12,841 nt of DNA from Pseudomonadota bacterium. GTDB lineage: Bacteria > Pseudomonadota > Alphaproteobacteria > Caulobacterales > Caulobacteraceae. Under the pieces are notes generated by a model. That model ran no database searches. It was not told the DNA's origin and worked only from the letters and a program-made list of their open reading frames with translations. The stretch lies in contig JAEZEZ010000126.1 of NCBI GenBank assembly GCA_023432855.1, positions 1 to 12,841 of the forward strand, in the 5' to 3' direction. Both the position numbers and the translations under genes were made by a program. Shown here one piece after another: positions 8,024 through 12,841 of this stretch; position 1 is the first letter of the stretch; each line of letters opens with the position of its first letter.

Positions 8024-8170
8024 GCCGTCATCCCGGAATTCGCGCCGCGAATGTCCGGGACCCAGCAATCGAAACGCTGGTCGCCGGCGAGCTACGCCGC
8101 GTCGAGGTCTTCGCTGCTGGGTCCCGGACAAGCCGTCGGGCTGCGCCCGCCGCCTTTCTGGGATGACGGC
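8024..8170. repeat. alphaproteobacterial-type intergenic palindrome
   Basis: A 147-bp element lies in the 242-bp gap 7964-8205, which has no credible gene. The outer arms gccgtcatcccggaa (8024-8038) pair with 8156-8170, 14 of 15 (the exception is a G-T wobble). The perfect 15-bp inner arms gtccgggacccagca (8053-8067) pair with 8115-8129. The GTCATCCCGGA and TCCGGGACCCAGC words are those of a repeat scattered between genes in many alphaproteobacteria (recalled, not searched). It would form a long cruciform, or an RNA hairpin with an inner ~47-nt loop. It follows the small gene's stop (8206) on the minus strand and precedes the methyltransferase start by about 60 bp, so it may separate their transcripts. 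Confidence 0.85.
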
Positions 8171-8205
8171 GAAGATGGAGTGATCGGGGGGACCCGCACG
8201 CGCCC

Positions 8206-8472
8206 CTACGGCAACCGCGGCAATCGCCCGCCGGACCGCAGCTCGGCCGCACGCTCGACGGCGACGGGGGCGGCATGCAGCCAGTAGTCGTAGTCCTCGT
8301 CGCGCAGGGCGTTGCGGCGTTCGATGGCGCGCATCCGACGCGCGGCGGCGTTGGCCAGCAGGCGGGCGTGCAGGGCGCGGGGGCAATCTTCCGGAATGGC
8401 CGGCGACCCCGGCGTGGCCACGCGGTCGGGCCCGATGGGCTCAACGGCGGGGCGAACAATGGTCATGAACAT
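8206..8472 (-). CDS. small hypothetical protein (88 aa), cell-cycle-motif upstream region
   Basis: The frame encodes MFMTIVRPAVEPIGPDRVAT followed by a Pro-rich stretch, then a charged helical segment containing LLANAAARRMRAIERRNALR and DYDYWLHAAPVAVERAAELR. Strong G/C at third positions across the frame and a sensible composition favour a real gene over chance. The start may be the ATG at 8472 or the one at 8466; a GGAGAG lies about 12-15 nt before them. There is no signal peptide, membrane span or known motif. The predicted fold is a disordered Pro-rich N-terminus plus two or three helices, perhaps a small binding or adaptor protein (speculation). I do not recognise the family. The upstream non-coding stretch carries CtrA-, DnaA- and CcrM-type sites, so the gene may be cell-cycle regulated. 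Confidence 0.65.
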   Translation of the reverse strand: MFMTIVRPAVEPIGPDRVATPGSPAIPEDCPRALHARLLANAAARRMRAIERRNALRDEDYDYWLHAAPVAVERAAELRSGGRLPRLP

Positions 8473-8552
8473 GGTCGTAGTACGTCTCTCCGGTTCCGCG
8501 CCTTCGGGCGCCTCCCCTCTGGAAATCCGGCCGGCTTCTCGGCCGCTACGGC

Positions 8553-8560
8553 ATGGTTAA
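8553..8560 (-). promoter_or_regulatory. CtrA half-site (TTAACCAT)
   Basis: The minus strand reads TTAACCAT, the 8-bp form of the CtrA half-site known from Caulobacter. It abuts the DnaA-box-like hairpin and lies about 80 bp before the start of the small gene 8206-8472. An 8-mer alone is weak evidence; its value comes from the full CtrA box at 8648-8662. Confidence 0.4.
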
Positions 8561-8578
8561 TCCACAGCCGCTGTGGAT
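8560..8578. promoter_or_regulatory. inverted pair of DnaA-box-like sequences
   Basis: A perfect 8-bp inverted repeat, atccacag / ctgtggat, with a 3-base centre. Each arm extends to a 9-mer matching TTATCCACA at 8 of 9 positions (taatccaca on plus, ctatccaca on minus). Two oppositely oriented near-consensus DnaA boxes this close could bind DnaA at the small gene's promoter or leader. In RNA the same bases form a short stem-loop. Confidence 0.45.
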
Positions 8579-8609
8579 AGTTCCCCCGTGAGGCGAAAAA
8601 AGGACCAAC

Positions 8610-8614
8610 GAATC
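8610..8614. promoter_or_regulatory. GANTC methylation site (CcrM-type)
   Basis: GAATC on the plus strand, GATTC on the minus. In Caulobacterales CcrM methylates GANTC, and GcrA reads the mark at promoters. It lies 7 bp downstream of the candidate -10 (8621-8626) for minus-strand transcription, near the expected start. Chance occurrence is possible. Confidence 0.4.
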
Positions 8615-8620
8615 CAGTCT

Positions 8621-8662
8621 GTTATAGCCGCGAGGTCGCCCGAAATCTTAACAAGAGGTTAA
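8621..8662 (-). promoter_or_regulatory. candidate CtrA-controlled promoter (TTAA-N7-TTAA box plus -10-like site)
   Basis: Positions 8648-8662 read TTAA-CAAGAGG-TTAA, an exact TTAA-N7-TTAA full CtrA box. On the minus strand TATAAC (complement of 8621-8626) lies 21 bp after it and could be the -10 element, with no good TTGACA -35, as expected for an activator-dependent promoter. Transcription would start near 8614 and run through a ~140-nt leader to the small gene at 8472. The box is seen directly; activity, direction and CtrA occupancy are inferred. Confidence 0.5.
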
Positions 8663-8669
8663 CCGCGAC

Positions 8670-8723
8670 GCTTCGCCGGCCGAAATTTCCCAATCATTTC
8701 CGTGGTCGTGGAAACGGCGAAGC
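8670..8723. terminator. stem-loop after the PPOX gene, possible terminator
   Basis: A perfect 9-bp inverted repeat, gcttcgccg (8670-8678) and cggcgaagc (8715-8723), encloses a 36-base loop that can itself pair weakly (tttcc...ggaaa). It starts about 45 bp after the minus-strand PPOX stop at 8767. No U-run follows, so intrinsic termination is doubtful. GTTAAC words flank it on both sides (8658-8663, 8725-8730), so it may instead be part of the regulatory region. Confidence 0.35.
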
Positions 8724-8766
8724 TGTTAACCGATGGGGCGGCGGCCGACGGGAAGGAAAGCTGGCC

Positions 8767-9351
8767 TCAGCCCGGCAGGGCCACGGCCTGCGGCTGCCAG
8801 TGAGGCTGGCTGGGCATGACGCCCTTGCCCATGACTTCCAGCCGCTGGGGCCTGAAGCGGATAAGGGCCAGGTCGTCGGGGTAGGCGGGCCACTGGGACC
8901 GGTATTCGGGAGGCGGGCCGTGGGCGGCGATGGACTCCGCATCCGTGTGCACCGACGCCAGGCCTGTGAAGCTCGCGTAGAAGCTGCCCTTCGCGCCGTT
9001 CTGCACATCATCGAAGCCGAAGTGGAGCGCCGCCCTCGGATTGGCCGCGATGTGCCGGGTCTTGCGGCTTCCCCGCCGCGTGGAGATCCACAGGCTCCAG
9101 TCGTCGGTCGGATCGTTGACCCCGACCGGACGGGCCCGCGGCATTCCATCCGCGTCGATGGTGATGAGGACCCCGACCCAGTCCTCGGTCATCATTTCAC
9201 GGGCGGCTGCGATGATCGTCGCCGCATCGTCGACCCGGTAGAGGTCAGGCGCGACCGCCGCGACCGCGCCGGTCGCCGCCCCCGCGGAGAGGACGCCGGC
9301 CAGCCCGGCCGCCGGCGCCCCGACGATCAGATCCCGACGCTTCAGGCCCAT
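8767..9351 (-). CDS. Tat-exported pyridoxamine-phosphate-oxidase-fold (split-barrel) protein
   Basis: This 194-residue protein has a twin-arginine signal: MGLKRRDLIVGAPAAGLAGV, then an Ala/Gly-rich hydrophobic stretch to about residue 33. This suggests folded export to the periplasm, perhaps with bound flavin. The mature part (about 35-194) resembles the FMN-binding split barrel of the PNPOx / general stress protein 26 group: IIAAAREMMTEDWVGVLITI, DGMPRARPVGV, DDWSLWISTRRGSRKTRHIAANPRAALHFGF, and GKGVM near the end. The STRRGSRKTRHI stretch is at the phosphate-contacting place of the family. A GGAAG Shine-Dalgarno (complement of about 9356-9360) lies 4 nt before the ATG. It is divergent from dnaG across 105 bp. 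The substrate and whether FMN, F420 or haem is bound cannot be told. Confidence 0.85.
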   Translation of the reverse strand: MGLKRRDLIVGAPAAGLAGVLSAGAATGAVAAVAPDLYRVDDAATIIAAAREMMTEDWVGVLITIDADGMPRARPVGVNDPTDDWSLWISTRRGSRKTRHIAANPRAALHFGFDDVQNGAKGSFYASFTGLASVHTDAESIAAHGPPPEYRSQWPAYPDDLALIRFRPQRLEVMGKGVMPSQPHWQPQAVALPG

Positions 9352-9456
9352 CGATCTTCCCCCTCGTCCGACCGCCAGCGTGCTTCACGCCCGGGGCATG
9401 TGCAATGGGCGGCGAGCCCCCCTCGCGTGCGCACCCGCCCCCCGCTACACAGGGCC

Positions 9457-11313
9457 ATGCGTTTCGACGAGCGGTTCCTGGAGGAGATCAAGTCGCGCGT
9501 CCGGCTGTCGGACGTGATCGGCAAGACCGTGAAGCTGAAGCGCCAGGGCCGCGAGTATGCGGGCCTGTCTCCCTTCACCAAGGAGAAGACGCCCTCCTTC
9601 TTCGTCAACGACGACAAGGGCTTCTGGCACGACTTCTCCTCGGGCAAGCACGGCGACCTGATCGCCTTCCTGCAGGAGGTGGAACGCCTCAGCTTCCCCG
9701 AGGCGGTGGAGAGGCTGGCCAACGAGGCCGGCGTGCCGATGCCGACGCCCGACCCCCAGTCTGCCGAGCGCGAGAAGCAGCGCCAGTCGCTGCAGGACTG
9801 GCTGGAGCTGGCGGCGAAATGGTTCGAAGCCAACCTGCGCCGGGCGCCCGGCAAGGAGGCGCGCGCCTACCTGGAGCGGCGCGGCCTGCCGGGGGATCAG
9901 TGGGAGCGCTTCCGCATCGGCTACGCGCCGGCCTCCCGCACGGGGCTGAAGGACGCGCTGGTCCAGCGCGGCGCCCGCCCCGCCGACCTCGTCGAGGCCG
10001 GGCTGCTGATCGCGCCCGAGGGCGGCGGCCAGCCCTACGACCGTTTCCGCGACCGCATCATCTTCCCGATCACCGACAACCGCGGCCGGGTGGTCAGCTT
10101 CGGCGGCCGGGCCATGAACCCGGACGACAAGGCCAAGTACCTGAACGGGCCTGAGACCTCGCTCTTCCACAAGGGGCGGCTGGTCTACGGCCTGGGCGAG
10201 GCGCGCCGGCTGCGCAGCGCCTCGGCCCAGGAGGCGCCCCTGGTGGTGGTCGAGGGCTACATGGACGTGGTCGCCTGCCAGCGGGCCAACATCGCCGCCG
10301 TCGCGCCCATGGGCACGGCCCTGACCGAGGAGCAGATGGAGCTGCTGTGGCGCATCGATCCGGAGCCGGTGCTCTGTTTCGACGGCGACGCCGCGGGCCT
10401 GCGCGCGGCCTACCGGGCGGTCGAGCGGGCCCTTCCGCAGCTGAAGCCCGGCCGCTCGTTCCGCTTCGTGCTGCTGTCCGGCGGGCAGGATCCGGACGAC
10501 CTGCTGCGTGAAAAGGGCGCGTTGGCGCTGCGCGACGCCCTGTCGCAGACGCGGCCGTTCGGCCACATCCTGTTCCAGAAGGAACGCGACGCCGAACCGC
10601 TCGACACCCCCGAACGCCGGGCCGGTTTCAAGCAGCGCCTGCGCCAGGCCGCCAACGCCGTGCAGGACCAGGACCTGGCCGCCGAATTCCGCCGCGACCT
10701 GCTGGCCGGCTACGACCAGATGTTCCCCCGCAACAGCCCGATGGATCGCGAGAAAGCCCCGTGGCGCAAGGGCGGGCTGGTGGGCGCGGGCGCGCCGTCG
10801 GCCGAGGGCAGGGCGGCCGCCGCCAGTCTCTCGCGCTCGCTCGAACCGGTGGCCGCGGCGGTGGCCCAGGGCGTCCTCGACGACCCCGCCCGGCTGGACG
10901 ATCATCTGGAGGCGCTGCAGTCCCACGGCTTCGGCGATGCGGCGCTCGATCCGCTCGCCCGCGAGATCGTTCGGCTGCGTCTGGAGGCGGACAGCCTTGA
11001 CTCCGAGACCCTCAAACGCCATCTGGCGCACGCTGGACTCGGCGCGTCCCTACGCGAGATCGAACGAGCCGCCCTGAAATCGGGCGCGCCATTCCTCTCC
11101 ACGGACATGATGCTCGCCGACGCTCGGGTCAGCTGGTCGCAGGCGTTCGAGGTTCTGACGCGGTTGGCGGCGCTCGAGGAGGCCCTGGATTCCGCCAAGT
11201 CGGAAGCCGGGACGGTGTTCGACGCCGAAGCCTTCAAGCGCCTGAAAGCCGAGCGGGACTCATTGAGGCGCGCGATCAAGATGGGAACGATTTGGGCGCC
11301 CGCCGTGTCGTAG
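9457..11313 (+). CDS. dnaG: DNA primase, zinc-ligand-less form
   Basis: This 618-residue primase makes RNA primers at the replication fork. The N-terminal domain (1-~100) has the primase zinc-ribbon outline, GLSPFTKEKTPSFFVNDDKGFWHDFSSGKHGD in two blocks, but all four metal ligands are replaced: Ser38, Thr41, Asp59 and Ser62 in place of Cys, His, Cys, Cys. The RNA polymerase core carries RFRDRIIFPITDNRGRVVSF and FGGRAM, then the Toprim metal site E266 in EGYMDV, D309/D311 in DGDAAG, and GGQDPDDLL. The C-terminal ~170 residues form the divergent DnaB-helicase-binding region. The ATG at 9457 is chosen from family similarity; the frame stays open far upstream, but that part encodes nothing related, and the Shine-Dalgarno (agggcc) is poor. 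rpoD follows after 61 bp. Loss of ligands in the N-terminal domain is, as I recall, usual in alphaproteobacteria; the catalytic residues are intact. Confidence 0.97.
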   Translation: MRFDERFLEEIKSRVRLSDVIGKTVKLKRQGREYAGLSPFTKEKTPSFFVNDDKGFWHDFSSGKHGDLIAFLQEVERLSFPEAVERLANEAGVPMPTPDPQSAEREKQRQSLQDWLELAAKWFEANLRRAPGKEARAYLERRGLPGDQWERFRIGYAPASRTGLKDALVQRGARPADLVEAGLLIAPEGGGQPYDRFRDRIIFPITDNRGRVVSFGGRAMNPDDKAKYLNGPETSLFHKGRLVYGLGEARRLRSASAQEAPLVVVEGYMDVVACQRANIAAVAPMGTALTEEQMELLWRIDPEPVLCFDGDAAGLRAAYRAVERALPQLKPGRSFRFVLLSGGQDPDDLLREKGALALRDALSQTRPFGHILFQKERDAEPLDTPERRAGFKQRLRQAANAVQDQDLAAEFRRDLLAGYDQMFPRNSPMDREKAPWRKGGLVGAGAPSAEGRAAAASLSRSLEPVAAAVAQGVLDDPARLDDHLEALQSHGFGDAALDPLAREIVRLRLEADSLDSETLKRHLAHAGLGASLREIERAALKSGAPFLSTDMMLADARVSWSQAFEVLTRLAALEEALDSAKSEAGTVFDAEAFKRLKAERDSLRRAIKMGTIWAPAVS

Positions 11314-11374
11314 AGGCGACGCGGCGCGCGTCTTGCATTGCGACGTGGTTAACACCGCATCGCCGGAGAGACGA

Positions 11375-12841
<1,467 letters not shown>

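Noticed and set aside
8473..8766. Possible chromosomal origin (DnaA boxes with CtrA site and GANTC)
   Set aside because: Only two imperfect DnaA boxes and no clear AT-rich unwinding stretch or origin-flanking genes; a promoter region is the simpler reading.
8800..9456. Upstream extension of the dnaG frame (about 219 extra codons)
   Set aside because: It lies antisense to the PPOX-fold gene and its product is unlike any primase N-terminus; similarity begins at the ATG at 9457.
9445..11031. Minus-strand 528-codon frame opposite dnaG
   Set aside because: Composition typical of an antisense shadow; dnaG is certain.

Overview
The window looks like chromosomal housekeeping DNA from an alphaproteobacterium of the Caulobacterales (Caulobacter / Phenylobacterium / Brevundimonas type). 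This rests on the high G+C content and G/C-rich third codon positions. It also rests on a dnaG-rpoD pair whose RpoD N-terminus reads like caulobacterial sigma-73, on a DnaG of the alphaproteobacterial zinc-ligand-less form, and on a TTAA-N7-TTAA CtrA-type box with a GANTC site in one intergenic region. The genus cannot be fixed from the sequence alone.

Layout. (1) Positions 1-5955, minus strand, is a carbamoyl-phosphate synthase neighbourhood. carA (4786-5955) is followed by a tiny overlapping gene (4583-4789), a GNAT acetyltransferase (4061-4576), an exported S41-type peptidase homologue (2563-3954), a DUF1624/HGSNAT-like multispan membrane protein (1290-2501) and then the 5' part of carB (1-1036, cut by the window edge). 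carA and carB therefore share an orientation but are separated by four genes. A folded repeat lies just upstream of carB. (2) Positions 6106-6797, plus strand, hold a two-gene unit (DUF1330 protein and Cys-rich DUF1272 protein) with an ATGA overlap, divergent from carA. (3) Positions 6798-7114 form a convergent intergenic region filled by a large inverted repeat with perfect 29-bp arms. (4) Positions 7115-8472, minus strand, carry a class I SAM methyltransferase, a 147-bp alphaproteobacterial-style intergenic palindrome and a small unrecognised gene. (5) Positions 8473-8766 are non-coding and dense in cell-cycle-type motifs: a CtrA box, a CtrA half site, a CcrM site and a DnaA-box-like hairpin. 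They lie upstream of the small gene. (6) Positions 8767-9351, minus strand, hold a Tat-exported PPOX/FMN-binding-fold protein. (7) Positions 9457-12841, plus strand, hold dnaG (primase) and then rpoD (primary sigma factor, cut by the window end), forming a macromolecular-synthesis pair without rpsU in view.

How the genes work together: CarA supplies ammonia from glutamine to CarB for carbamoyl phosphate (pyrimidine and arginine synthesis), and DnaG and RpoD serve replication priming and housekeeping transcription. The genes between are accessory enzymes of unproven substrate. I found no defence island, CRISPR array, transposase, phage gene, tRNA or rRNA. The most interesting parts are the three different intergenic inverted repeats, the motif-rich region 8473-8766, the loss of all DnaG zinc ligands, and the S41 homologue without the usual catalytic lysine. 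I see no convincing new biological system.
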